Assembly: GCA_017559685.1 (NCBI GenBank)
Contig: JAFYQY010000048.1
Location: forward strand, 1 to 7,316
Origin: Alistipes sp.
GTDB taxonomy: Bacteria; Bacteroidota; Bacteroidia; Bacteroidales; Rikenellaceae
Direction of reading: 5' to 3'
Length of the DNA stretch: 7,316 bases
In this document: piece after piece, positions 1 through 7,316 of the stretch
Layout of the letters: each line of letters opens with the position of its first letter
How positions within the stretch are numbered: position 1 is the stretch's first letter
The notes under the pieces: generated by a model
Seen by the model: the letters and a program-made list of their open reading frames with translations, nothing else
What the model was told of the DNA's origin: nothing
Database searches by the model: none
Position numbers and translations under genes: made by a program

Positions 1-74
1 AGTTCTTCCCATACGTATCGAAGATTGACAACGGCTATGGCGACAGAAACCTCGTATGTAAAAACAACGAGTAG
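1..74 (+). CDS. gcvP: Glycine dehydrogenase (decarboxylating), P-protein, C-terminal fragment
   Basis: Only the last 23 codons and the stop are in the window; the gene enters from the left. Reading from position 3 gives a peptide that starts FFPYVSKIDNGYGDRNLVC and ends in KNNE before a TAG at 72-74. The pattern of Pro, a hydrophobic residue, basic-Asp-Asn, then YGDRNL and Cys is the conserved C-terminal signature of the PLP-dependent P-protein of the glycine cleavage system. That enzyme decarboxylates glycine and passes the aminomethyl group to the lipoylated H-protein in the cytoplasm. The family usually has a few more residues after the Cys (often a C-x-C or CPP segment), so this tail is short. 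The stop codon is the TAG of the first unit of the heptamer array at 71-98, so repeat insertion or expansion may have trimmed the C-terminus (inference). The other two frames do not give a recognisable protein here. Confidence 0.75.
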   Translation, partial: FFPYVSKIDNGYGDRNLVCKNNE

Positions 75-98
75 AGAGTAGTTAGTAGAGAGTAGTTA
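71..98 (+). repeat. Heptamer tandem array, alternating GTAGAGA / GTAGTTA (4 units)
   Basis: Four perfect 7-bp units in the order GTAGAGA, GTAGTTA, GTAGAGA, GTAGTTA; equivalently, a 14-bp unit repeated exactly twice at 70-97. Each unit contains TAG. Because 7 is not a multiple of 3, the TAGs at 72, 79, 86 and 93 close all three plus-strand frames. The first of them is the stop of the gcvP fragment. A related array begins at 7284, and the two share an identical 16-bp stretch (80-95 and 7293-7308). No spacers are present, so this is not a CRISPR. Confidence 0.85.
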
Positions 99-101
99 AA
101 A

Positions 102-137
102 AGCATTAACGCCCTTAATGCCCTTAACACCCTTAAC
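102..137 (+). repeat. Nonamer tandem array, (A/G)CCCTTAA(C/T) type
   Basis: Three clear 9-bp units (GCCCTTAAT at 111, GCCCTTAAC at 120, ACCCTTAAC at 129) are preceded by a degenerate one (AGCATTAAC at 102). The array starts 4 bp after the heptamer array and lies in the gcvP-slyD gap. The same pyrimidine-rich strand pattern recurs downstream of slyD at 806-841. The rest of the gap to 198 is A/T-rich, and I could not find a convincing -33/-7 promoter pair in it. Confidence 0.8.
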
Positions 138-198
138 CAATTTTTAACTATAACTGACAACATTAACAAAAGTATAAACTTAAATTAAACACAAAATT

Positions 199-753
199 AT
201 GAAAGTCGAAAACACTAAGTTTGTAGCGGTAAACTATACTCTTACCGTTGATGGTCAGGTGGCTGACAAGAACCCAGAGGGACAGCCACTCGAGTTCGTA
301 TGTGGCGCAGGTATGTTGCTCCCTAAGTTCGAGGGTGCACTCATCGGCAAGGAGCCAGGCGACAAGGTTTCGTTCACTTTGGAGCCAAAGGATGGCTACG
401 GCGAGTTGATTGCTGAGGCTATCGTTGAGTTGCCAAAGACAATCTTTATGATCGACGGCAAGGTAGTCGAGGAGATGCTCTTTGTTGGCAATGTAGTGCC
501 TATGAGCGACGCTGAGGGACACCGTATGAACGGTATCATCAAGGAGGTTAAGGAGGAGACCATCATTATGGACTTCAACCACCCAATGGCTGGTAAGACC
601 TTGAACTTCGACGTTGAGGTTGTTGAGGTACGCGATGTAACTCCTGAGGACTTGGCTCCGAAGGGCGGTTGCTCGTGCGGTTGCGACCACGACCACTGCG
701 GTGACGGTTGCGAGGGTTGCGGCGAGGAGCACGGCGATTGCCACTGCCACTAA
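199..753 (+). CDS. slyD: SlyD-type FKBP peptidyl-prolyl cis-trans isomerase with metal-binding tail
   Basis: This is a 184-residue cytoplasmic FKBP/SlyD-family folding factor, with no signal peptide. The FKBP half-domain covers about residues 1-70, including the F-x-x-G-x-G-x-L-x-P-x-F-E-x-A-L-x-G pattern (33-50) and G-D (54-55). An insert-in-flap chaperone domain follows at about 71-124. The family signature DFNHPMAGK is at 125-133 and the last FKBP strand ends near 146. From residue 158 the tail is almost entirely Cys, His, Gly and acidic residues, with eight Cys (158, 160, 162, 167, 171, 174, 181, 183) and five His (164, 166, 178, 182, 184), ending CHCH. In E. coli SlyD a comparable tail binds nickel and other metals and helps hydrogenase maturation. 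Here metal binding is a safe inference, but the metal and client proteins are unknown. It appears to be transcribed alone, with the terminator at 844-881. The gene name is by family resemblance; 'FKBP-type isomerase' is the cautious label. Confidence 0.93.
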   Translation: MKVENTKFVAVNYTLTVDGQVADKNPEGQPLEFVCGAGMLLPKFEGALIGKEPGDKVSFTLEPKDGYGELIAEAIVELPKTIFMIDGKVVEEMLFVGNVVPMSDAEGHRMNGIIKEVKEETIIMDFNHPMAGKTLNFDVEVVEVRDVTPEDLAPKGGCSCGCDHDHCGDGCEGCGEEHGDCHCH

Positions 754-772
754 AAAACTATTTTTCGTGAGA

Positions 773-799
773 GAGTTTAATGAGTTTAATGAATTTAGG
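773..799 (+). repeat. Nonamer array, purine-strand orientation (GAGTTTAAT)
   Basis: Three 9-bp units, GAGTTTAAT (773), GAGTTTAAT (782) and GAATTTAGG (791), begin 19 bp after the slyD stop. They run opposite to the units at 806-841. Bases 779-798 can pair with 818-837 at 16 of 20 positions across a 19-nt loop that includes a T tract, so the two arrays could form an imperfect hairpin in RNA or as a DNA cruciform. Confidence 0.7.
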
Positions 800-805
800 T
801 TTTTT

Positions 806-841
806 TCTCTAAGCTCTCTAAATTCCCTAAACTCCCTATAA
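806..841 (+). repeat. Nonamer array, pyrimidine-strand orientation (TCCCTAAAC)
   Basis: Four 9-bp units: TCTCTAAGC (806), TCTCTAAAT (815), TCCCTAAAC (824) and a degraded TCCCTATAA (833). Orientation and core (CCCT, then an A-rich end) match the array at 102-137, so slyD is bracketed by same-orientation arrays plus one inverted array. The array ends 2 bp before the terminator stem. Confidence 0.7.
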
Positions 842-843
842 AA

Positions 844-881
844 CAAAGAAAAAGCCTACCAAACGGTAGGCTATTTCTTTG
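844..881. terminator. Rho-independent terminator, probably bidirectional
   Basis: A 17-bp stem with one mismatch (844-860 with 865-881) closes on a 4-nt AAAC loop. Its GC-rich core is GCCTACC/GGTAGGC. The outer stem is A-rich on the left and T-rich on the right, so transcripts from either strand leave a U-rich 3' side. It lies between the convergent slyD gene and the minus-strand gene ending at 1019 and can serve both. Confidence 0.85.
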
Positions 882-904
882 TGACCAAATATGCTAAAAT
901 TGTA

Positions 905-1006
905 TAATAAGCGGATTTTCAAGGCTTGCGAAGCTCGAAAAAGCGGAGTTTACTCAGCGTAAATGAGCATTTTGAGAGCAAGCGTAACGCAGAAAATACC
1001 TTATTA
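905..1006. repeat. Large nested imperfect inverted repeat
   Basis: Collinear complementary blocks nest around a centre near 956: TAATAAG (905-911) with CTTATTA (1000-1006); ATTTTC (915-920) with GAAAAT (992-997); GCTTGC (924-929) with GCAAGC (978-983); GTTTAC (948-953) with GTAAAT (959-964, one G-T pair) around a 5-nt loop. Internal loops separate the stems. On the plus strand a run of nine T (1012-1020) follows, so it could act as a second terminator that stops transcription from slyD entering the minus-strand gene. It also resembles a decayed mobile palindromic element; no transposase or target-site duplication is visible. Confidence 0.5.
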
Positions 1007-1018
1007 GACTCTTTTTTT

Positions 1019-1345
1019 TTAGATGTCGTAATCTGAGTTCTCATCTGCAGGCTCATCATCCGAGTCATCACCAGCCAACTCGTCTGCGCCCTTCAAGTCG
1101 TCATCGTAGTAGTCACGATCCTCCTCCTCACCAGACATATCGTCGATCTTAACGTCAATCTTCACGAGGTAGCTGATCTCCTCGGTCTCGAAAGGAACTG
1201 CAAAGAAGAACTCTCCGTTTGGCTTTGGGATGCGCATCATATAGTCGGTAAAACCGAGAGGATATGCAGCCTTAACCTCCTCCTGCATCTCGGGAGTCAT
1301 ATTTTTCAAACTTACAACTAATCGTTTTTTTGCGCTTGGTGCCAT
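1019..1345 (-). CDS. Small acidic protein of unknown function, conserved-looking N-terminal domain
   Basis: This is a 108-residue cytoplasmic protein with no signal peptide or membrane segment. I do not recognise an assigned function; it looks like a small conserved hypothetical protein of Bacteroidetes (from memory, not checked). Residues 6-70 appear folded. A basic start (AKKRLVVSLKN) is followed by a Y-P-x-G-F-T-D-Y-M-M-R motif (28-38), then K-P-N-G-E-F-F-F-A-V-P, and a strand-rich segment ending in VKIDVKIDD (61-69). Residues 73-108 are an acidic tail with 19 Asp/Glu of 36. Such a tail can mimic nucleic acid or bind basic partners, but no role is proven. The start is supported by a near-consensus promoter about 36 bp upstream on the same strand and by an A-rich leader. 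It diverges from ligA. On the plus strand a nine-T run overlaps the stop codon. Confidence 0.85.
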   Translation of the reverse strand: MAPSAKKRLVVSLKNMTPEMQEEVKAAYPLGFTDYMMRIPKPNGEFFFAVPFETEEISYLVKIDVKIDDMSGEEEDRDYYDDDLKGADELAGDDSDDEPADENSDYDI

Positions 1346-1381
1346 ATCTTTTTTCTGTTTGTGTTTTTACTAATTATGGCG

Positions 1382-1413
1382 CAAATATATGGCAAGGAAA
1401 CGAGTGCAACAAA
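1382..1413 (-). promoter_or_regulatory. Bacteroidetes-type promoter for the acidic small protein
   Basis: On the minus strand, TTTG (plus-strand 1410-1413) is followed after exactly 20 bp by TATATTTG (1382-1389). This matches the Bacteroides primary sigma consensus of TTTG at -33 and TAnnTTTG at -7, with normal spacing. Transcription would start a few bases further on, giving a leader of roughly 30 nt before the ATG at 1345. Confidence 0.75.
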
Positions 1414-1442
1414 TTTTATTCATCTTTTTTTTCAACAAATGA

Positions 1443-3566
<2,124 letters not shown>

Positions 3567-3578
3567 CACTTTATAAGT

Positions 3579-4481
3579 ATGGGAAATATTATTTTCGATA
3601 GAGACATTTTCAAAGGTTTGGGTGTTGCATTAGTCACTCCGTTCACGCAGAATGGAGCCGTAGATTTTGCTGCCGTAGCAAGGATTGTGGACAACCTCAT
3701 TGAGGGTGGTGTTGACTACATTCTCGTGCTTGGCACTACGGGCGAGACCCCAACACTTACGACAGACGAGCGCAAGGCTTTGATTCGCTTTGTGCGTGAC
3801 CGTGTGGCAGGGCGAGTACACCTTATGGTGGGCGTAGGAGGCAACTGCACACGTGAGGTTGTAGAGTGCTTGCGAAAGTGGGATTTGTCGGGATACGACG
3901 CCGTGTTGAGCGTAAACCCATACTACAACAAACCAAACCAAGAGGGCTTATATCAGCACTTTAAGGCTATTGCCGAGGCTTCGGCTCTGCCTATTATGCT
4001 CTACAACATACCTGGCCGTACGGGCGTAAATATGGCTCCCGAGACTATCGCACGCCTGGCGCAAGAGTGCTCGAACATCATAGGCGTAAAGGAGGCTTCG
4101 GGCGACTTGGCACAGATGGCACAGATCAAGGCGTTGTTGCCTGACGACTTCCTGCTTATCTCGGGCGATGACGGCTTGACCGTAGAGGTTATCAAACGAG
4201 GTGGCGTGGGTGTTATCTCGGTATTGGCTAACGCCTACCCTGCCGAGACAAAGGAGGTTGTAGCGCTTGCTCTCGCAGGAGAGATGGAGAAGGCAGAGGA
4301 GAAGTTGAAGGCTCTCGATGCCATTATCGCATCGCTCTTTGAGGAGGGTAACCCTGTGGGCATCAAGAGTATGCTCCACCTGAAGTGCGTATGCTCGGCA
4401 ACGATGCGTCTGCCACTCGTAAGCGGTAGCGAGGCGTTGCAGGAGAAGATGGAAAAACTTATTGCAGAATACGAAAAGTAG
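3579..4481 (+). CDS. dapA: 4-hydroxy-tetrahydrodipicolinate synthase DapA
   Basis: This is a 300-residue cytoplasmic (beta/alpha)8-barrel aldolase that condenses pyruvate with aspartate semialdehyde. The reaction is the first committed step towards meso-diaminopimelate and lysine, and so feeds peptidoglycan synthesis. All hallmark residues are present: GTTGE (52-56) with the catalytic Thr pair 53/54; NPYYNKP (113-119), whose tyrosines correspond to E. coli Tyr106/107; YNIPGRTG (142-149) with catalytic Tyr142 and the carboxylate-binding Arg147; and the Schiff-base lysine Lys171 in GVKEASGD. Length fits the family (about 292 in E. coli). It follows ligA by 12 bp and precedes the DUF4919 gene by 24 bp, so co-transcription is likely. 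Feedback control by lysine cannot be judged from sequence alone. N-acetylneuraminate lyase relatives are less likely, given the pyruvate/semialdehyde-type active-site set and housekeeping context. Confidence 0.96.
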   Translation: MGNIIFDRDIFKGLGVALVTPFTQNGAVDFAAVARIVDNLIEGGVDYILVLGTTGETPTLTTDERKALIRFVRDRVAGRVHLMVGVGGNCTREVVECLRKWDLSGYDAVLSVNPYYNKPNQEGLYQHFKAIAEASALPIMLYNIPGRTGVNMAPETIARLAQECSNIIGVKEASGDLAQMAQIKALLPDDFLLISGDDGLTVEVIKRGGVGVISVLANAYPAETKEVVALALAGEMEKAEEKLKALDAIIASLFEEGNPVGIKSMLHLKCVCSATMRLPLVSGSEALQEKMEKLIAEYEK

Positions 4482-4505
4482 ACTTTAAGGCGTTAATAGG
4501 TCGAT

Positions 4506-5234
4506 ATGAGACAATTTTTAGCAATACTCGCTCTGCTGTTCGCAGTAGTTTCGGTGTCGGCAAAGACACCGGACAACGACCGTATTTTCGCCGCTATAAA
4601 CAATGTCGATTCGCCACTCTACTACCCCAATCTGATGCTCCGCTATCAGGAGGGTAAGCCGATGAGCGACGAGGAGTATCACCACCTCTACTACGGCTAC
4701 GCATTTCAGCCGTCGTACAAGCCTCTCGAGGTGAATCAAGCGATGAGCCGAGTGCAGGAGATTATGGCTCGCATATCGATTGATAAGCCCTCGATACACG
4801 ACATTGACGAGTTGATAGCAGCGGGTGTTGCAGCGATGGAGCACGATCCCTTCTCGCCAACCCTGCTCAACATATTGGTCTATGCCTACGGTGCTTCGGG
4901 CGACCGAGTGCGAGAGTTGGCATACTCCGACCACCTGAATGGCATATTGCGCTGCATAGAGCAATCGGGCGACGGTCTCAAGGAGAAGAGTCCGATGCAC
5001 ATAATAATGTTTTCGCACGGTAGCGACTACATCGCTTCGAAGGGTATTCAGCACCTCAAAGGACAGATTCTGAGTCGCACGGTAGAGTTTGTGCCATTCG
5101 ATTTCCCACGCAACAAGGTGAAGGTCTACTACTTCGACTATAGTCGAATCTATTGGAACAAGCCCGACAACTACACCTTCAAGCGTGAGCGAACTTGGCA
5201 GTTCAACAACCTCAAACCGAGAGAGTACAAGTAG
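4506..5234 (+). CDS. Exported DUF4919-family protein
   Basis: This 242-residue protein has an N-terminal signal peptide: basic MR, a hydrophobic stretch through residue 16, and an S-V-S-A cleavage site after Ala19. No lipobox Cys is present, so it is probably released into the periplasm. The mature part begins with a N-x-x-S-P-x-Y-Y-P-x-L-M-x-R-Y segment (33-46) and a tyrosine-rich D-E-E-Y-H-H-L-Y-Y-G-Y-A-F block (55-67), both typical of DUF4919 proteins of gut Bacteroidales. A helical middle resembles TPR-like packing, and the C-terminal region holds S-R-T-V-E-F and Y-Y-F-D-Y-S-R-I-Y-W (about 190-216). The family's function is unknown and no catalytic motif is evident. Its stop is only 5 bp before the lipoprotein peptidase start, so translation of the two is probably coupled and a shared envelope role is plausible. 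Family assignment is from remembered sequence pattern. Confidence 0.85.
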   Translation: MRQFLAILALLFAVVSVSAKTPDNDRIFAAINNVDSPLYYPNLMLRYQEGKPMSDEEYHHLYYGYAFQPSYKPLEVNQAMSRVQEIMARISIDKPSIHDIDELIAAGVAAMEHDPFSPTLLNILVYAYGASGDRVRELAYSDHLNGILRCIEQSGDGLKEKSPMHIIMFSHGSDYIASKGIQHLKGQILSRTVEFVPFDFPRNKVKVYYFDYSRIYWNKPDNYTFKRERTWQFNNLKPREYK

Positions 5235-5239
5235 AATTT

Positions 5240-7276
5240 ATGAAGAAACTTACAATATTTTTACTATTAGCAACAACACTTTTTACGGGCTGTATCAACA
5301 ACGGCCCCAAGGCGAATGTAAACGACTTGCAGTTGGTCTCGGGCATTCGTGACCACAAACTCATACTCGAGGGCACCGAGGGTATGCCTACAACATTCTC
5401 GTTCCGAGCAAACCACGACTGGTCGATTATCGACTACGATGGTTTTATTTGCGACCCCTCGAGTGGCTCAAAGAGCGCCCTTGGCGAGACTATAACCGTT
5501 ACCGCCACACCTCTGAAGTCGAACAATACGGCCGATACAATTCGTTTGAGCGACCTCAACTTCAAGATGCTCTCGACACGATTTGTGGGTATCTCGGCAT
5601 ATCAGCTGCCTCAGATTTGTATGCCTAAGGGCAACAAGATCTGCGTCGATGCGTTGAGAGGCTCGAAGGGCACACTTACCATCGTCTCGAGTTGCGAAAA
5701 CATTGCAATTGAGGCGGATGGCGACATCACCGCATCGTTGGGGGAGAAGAACGACAAGAATGAGTATGTCGTTACCGTAACTGCCAACAATGAGAATCTA
5801 TCGGCATCAAATCAGATCATCGGAAGCGTCTACTTCGAGGTAAATGGAGTGATGCAGGAGGGTAAAATCGATGTTGAGCAGACCTCGGCACTCGTTTTGG
5901 ATCGTAGCGAGGTCTTGCTTCCTGGCAAGGCTGGAGGCGAGAATATCCTCATCATAGATAGCGACTTCGAGTTTGAGGTTTCGACCACATCGGAGAATTT
6001 TGACGTTACAGCTAATGGCAAGAACACATTTACTGTAACTGCAAAATCGGACAACACCACGGGCAAAACATTGTCGTTGGGTGAGATCGTAGTCTCGTTG
6101 AGCGACACCCCTGAGTGCCAACGCACAATCGAGGTCAAGCAACGCAAGGCAAAGGCTTCGCAGACCATCATCGTACACTTCGTAGGTACAGCATTGCGTG
6201 GCTACTACGACCACAACATCTCGAAGATAATCGAGGCGTTGGATAAGAACATTCAGGGCGATGCACAGATTGTGGTCATAACCACCGAGAACAACACTAA
6301 GGGTACTCTCTACGAGTTGCGCTACGACAGCCAACTCGGCAAGGCAGTAAAGGAGAAGGTCAAGACCTTGCTGTGGGGCACACCTTACGACCACTCGATA
6401 CTCGAGGATAACATCTGTGCAGCGACAACTTTCGCCCCTGCCGAGAAGTATGCCTTGGTTATCGGCTCACACGGACTTGGCTGGATACCTGTGGAGAACA
6501 CCCCTAACCAAATCTCACGAGAGCTCTCATTGCCTGGTCAGAAACCTGCCGAGATATGGAAGCGAAACGAGAATGCCGAGATGACTCGTCACTTTGGAGA
6601 TACCAGCGATACTCGTTACGATGTCAGCGAGCTTGCTCAAGCAATACGAGAGAGCAACATAGAGTTGGAGTACCTTCTCTTCGATGCCTGCTTTATGGGT
6701 AACATTGAGAGTGTATACGATTTGCGCCACGTTACCAAGCATATTATTGGCTCGCCGTGCGAGGTTATGGGCTATGGCTTCCCATACGCTCGTATTATGA
6801 AGCATATGCTCACAAATGGCGGTACATCGTACAACCTCGACAAGATTTGTAGCGAGTATGTCGACTACTACAAGACCGAGGCTGCAACCCATTCAGCGTG
6901 TGTAGCACTCACCAACACCTCGGAGTTGGAGGCATTGGCCGAGGCGATGAAAGAGGTGTTCAAGGCTGATGAGAAGGCTAACTTCTCGCTCGACAAGGTG
7001 CAGTACTACGAGGGTATTTCACCTCACGTATTCTACGATTTGGAGCATATCGTAGAGCTCTCGTGCGCAGATGCTGATGCGGTTTCAAAGTTCAAGGCGC
7101 AGCTCAAAAAGACGGTAACATCACGCTACCACACCGACAGTTTCTACTCGGCATATAGTAGCGGCAATTCATACTATCACACCATAAACTACTATAGCGG
7201 CATAAGCACCTCGTACAAGTGTAATACCTACGAATACGACTGGAAAAACACGGCGTGGTACAAGGCAACGCACTAA
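5240..7276 (+). CDS. BACON-domain lipoprotein with clostripain-family (C11) cysteine peptidase
   Basis: This is a 678-residue predicted lipoprotein. MKKLTIFLLLATTLFTGC gives a signal peptide with Cys18 as the lipidation site; an in-frame start 15 codons earlier (5195) would overlap the upstream gene and hide this signal. Three all-beta BACON/Ig-like modules follow (about 26-125, 126-215, 217-303); the last two end in V-E-Q or V-K-Q, as BACON domains often do. The C-terminal half (about 308-678) is a C11 peptidase domain with catalytic His411 in GSHGLGW and Cys484 in LFDACFMGNIE. Further family features are Y-D-V-S-E-L-A before the Cys, SPCEVMGYGFPY after it, and a WYKATH end. C11 enzymes cleave after Arg/Lys and often self-process between the His and Cys; the 72-residue segment here has several basic sites (for example WKRN, 440-443). 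BACON modules are thought to bind mucin or glycans. The substrate is unknown. No LES-like acidic motif follows Cys18, so surface export is uncertain. Confidence 0.92.
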   Translation: MKKLTIFLLLATTLFTGCINNGPKANVNDLQLVSGIRDHKLILEGTEGMPTTFSFRANHDWSIIDYDGFICDPSSGSKSALGETITVTATPLKSNNTADTIRLSDLNFKMLSTRFVGISAYQLPQICMPKGNKICVDALRGSKGTLTIVSSCENIAIEADGDITASLGEKNDKNEYVVTVTANNENLSASNQIIGSVYFEVNGVMQEGKIDVEQTSALVLDRSEVLLPGKAGGENILIIDSDFEFEVSTTSENFDVTANGKNTFTVTAKSDNTTGKTLSLGEIVVSLSDTPECQRTIEVKQRKAKASQTIIVHFVGTALRGYYDHNISKIIEALDKNIQGDAQIVVITTENNTKGTLYELRYDSQLGKAVKEKVKTLLWGTPYDHSILEDNICAATTFAPAEKYALVIGSHGLGWIPVENTPNQISRELSLPGQKPAEIWKRNENAEMTRHFGDTSDTRYDVSELAQAIRESNIELEYLLFDACFMGNIESVYDLRHVTKHIIGSPCEVMGYGFPYARIMKHMLTNGGTSYNLDKICSEYVDYYKTEAATHSACVALTNTSELEALAEAMKEVFKADEKANFSLDKVQYYEGISPHVFYDLEHIVELSCADADAVSKFKAQLKKTVTSRYHTDSFYSAYSSGNSYYHTINYYSGISTSYKCNTYEYDWKNTAWYKATH

Positions 7277-7283
7277 AAAGATA

Positions 7284-7316
7284 GTAGTGAGGAGTTAGTA
7301 GAGAGTAGAGAGTAGA
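7284..7316 (+). repeat. Heptamer tandem array (GTAGAGA type), cut by window end
   Basis: Consecutive 7-bp units GTAGTGA (7284), GGAGTTA (7291), GTAGAGA (7298), GTAGAGA (7305) and a partial GTAGA (7312) start 7 bp after the peptidase stop. TAGs at 7285, 7299, 7306 and 7313 cover all three forward frames. The array is in the same orientation as the one at 71-98 and shares a 16-bp identical stretch with it. No terminator for the ligA block is visible before the window ends. Confidence 0.8.

Noticed and set aside
71..137. CRISPR array
   Set aside because: Units of 7 and 9 bp with no spacers and no cas genes nearby.
111..137. Telomere-like repeat (CCCTTAA resembles eukaryotic CCCTAA)
   Set aside because: The period is 9 with variable flanking bases, only a few units are present, and the locus is internal in a bacterial gene context.
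138..198. Promoter for slyD
   Set aside because: A/T-rich with TATAA-like stretches, but no TAnnTTTG box with a TTTG/TTG 19-21 bp upstream could be found.
163..846. Minus-strand open frame of 227 codons across slyD, with repeated R-E-F and N-S-L residues
   Set aside because: It lies opposite a certain gene. Its repeated residues are simply the 9-bp arrays at 773-841 translated.
5195..5239. Upstream ATG for the clostripain lipoprotein adding 15 residues
   Set aside because: It overlaps the DUF4919 gene and would bury a clear lipoprotein signal peptide. The ATG at 5240 puts Cys at residue 18.

Overview
The window most likely comes from a gut-type member of the Bacteroidales. The evidence is a Bacteroidetes-style promoter (TTTG, 20-bp spacer, TAnnTTTG), a DUF4919 protein, a BACON-domain clostripain-family lipoprotein, and little sign of Shine-Dalgarno sequences. 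An Alistipes/Rikenellaceae-like source is only a guess from the moderate GC content and the strong use of GAG and TCG codons.

Layout from left to right. Positions 1-74 hold the last codons of a glycine dehydrogenase gene (gcvP), whose stop codon falls inside a heptamer repeat array. An array of 9-bp repeats follows, then a SlyD-type FKBP prolyl isomerase with a Cys/His-rich metal-binding tail (199-753). The convergent intergenic region 754-1018 carries two more nonamer arrays in opposite orientation, a clear hairpin terminator and a large nested inverted repeat. On the minus strand, 1019-1345 encodes a small, very acidic protein of unknown function. It has its own near-consensus promoter and diverges from the next gene block.

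The right-hand block (1485-7276) is four tightly spaced plus-strand genes: NAD-dependent DNA ligase (ligA), dihydrodipicolinate synthase (dapA), a secreted DUF4919 protein, and a lipoprotein with three BACON/Ig-like modules followed by a C11 (clostripain-like) cysteine peptidase domain. Gaps of 12, 24 and 5 bp suggest one transcription unit. It joins housekeeping functions (DNA sealing, lysine/peptidoglycan precursor synthesis) to an envelope protein pair. A second heptamer array starts right after this block and runs off the window end.

Nothing here is clearly a new multi-gene system. The least explained features are the heptamer and nonamer intergenic arrays, a C-terminal QGSLF peptide on LigA that matches a beta-clamp-binding motif, a 9-bp dyad over the ligA start, and the exported DUF4919-clostripain pair.
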